Positions 61,723 to 64,000 of a stretch of DNA of 64,000 bases are shown one piece after another. The stretch lies in the NCBI GenBank assembly GCA_965222895.1, contig CBDCVB010000002.1:682001-746000 (forward strand). The letters are read 5' to 3'. The notes beneath the pieces were generated by a model, which was given only the letters and a program-made list of their open reading frames with translations, was not told the DNA's origin and searched no databases. The position numbers and the translations under genes are program-made. Position 1 is the stretch's first letter; every line of letters starts with the position of its first letter. Source of the DNA: Bin87 sp965222895 (lineage in GTDB: Bacteria > Chloroflexota > Dehalococcoidia > Lucifugimonadales > UBA3495).

Positions 61723-64000
<2,278 letters not shown>

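Overview
The window is dense bacterial chromosome of fairly high GC content with short intergenic gaps. It is most likely from the Chloroflexota (a SAR202- or Dehalococcoidia-like lineage). This is an inference from the SufBCDSU iron-sulfur system, surface proteins with Pro-Thr 'PTPTP' linkers, a long primary sigma factor, luciferase-like oxidoreductases, paired amidases, a thiolase with its OB-fold partner, and a dispersed palindrome built on GTCATTGCGAGGAGC. No rRNA, tRNA or CRISPR array was found.

Layout. 1-5.4 kb: a cupin gene, then a leftward metal-uptake operon (Fur/Zur regulator, binding lipoprotein, ATPase, permease, His-tailed MFS protein) behind a strong promoter that carries a palindrome. 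5.4-9 kb: a palindromic repeat, a HAS-barrel protein coupled to a HerA-type ATPase, and panC. 9-12.2 kb: a more AT-rich accessory patch with a frameshifted YprA/MrfA-like helicase whose end overlaps a VapBC-type pair. 12.2-16.2 kb: etfBA, an aldo/keto reductase and two unrecognised genes. 16.2-19.9 kb: a restriction-modification island with two nuclease genes, one fused to an XRE repressor domain, and two methyltransferase genes. 20-22.3 kb: DUF1802, a 3-methyladenine glycosylase-like gene and tatD. 22.6-29.3 kb: sufB-sufC-(PaREP1-like)-sufD-sufS-sufU plus a second SufU-like gene. 29.3-32.5 kb: a DinB-fold protein, an alpha/beta hydrolase, and an IS66-family element inserted into a copy of the palindromic repeat.

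32.8-47 kb is core information processing and envelope: pyrG-transaldolase-rho; a large Pro-Thr-linked surface protein diverging from a response regulator/sensor kinase/Pro-Thr-linker operon; dnaG-rpoD; a small zinc ribbon; and a cysteine-less sortase-like protein. 47-64 kb: a CBS/CorC-type membrane protein and glmU; an AtzG-like/amidase operon; two tandem PaREP1-like genes; a second amidase; thiolase plus DUF35; a VOC protein; a GNAT; a luciferase-like oxidoreductase; pyruvate kinase; a fourth PaREP1-like gene; and gltBD, with gltB cut by the right edge.

Functional links: the metal operon is probably autoregulated by its own Fur-family protein. The suf operon supplies Fe-S clusters to proteins such as GltBD. 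Amidases, thiolase, ETF and luciferase-like genes fit a heterotroph feeding on amides and acyl compounds. The most unusual local signals are the XRE-nuclease fusion in the interleaved restriction island, the four-copy PaREP1/HEPN-like family, the HAS-barrel/HerA pair without a nearby nuclease, the sortase-like protein lacking catalytic residues, and the IS66 insertion whose empty site is preserved elsewhere in the window.
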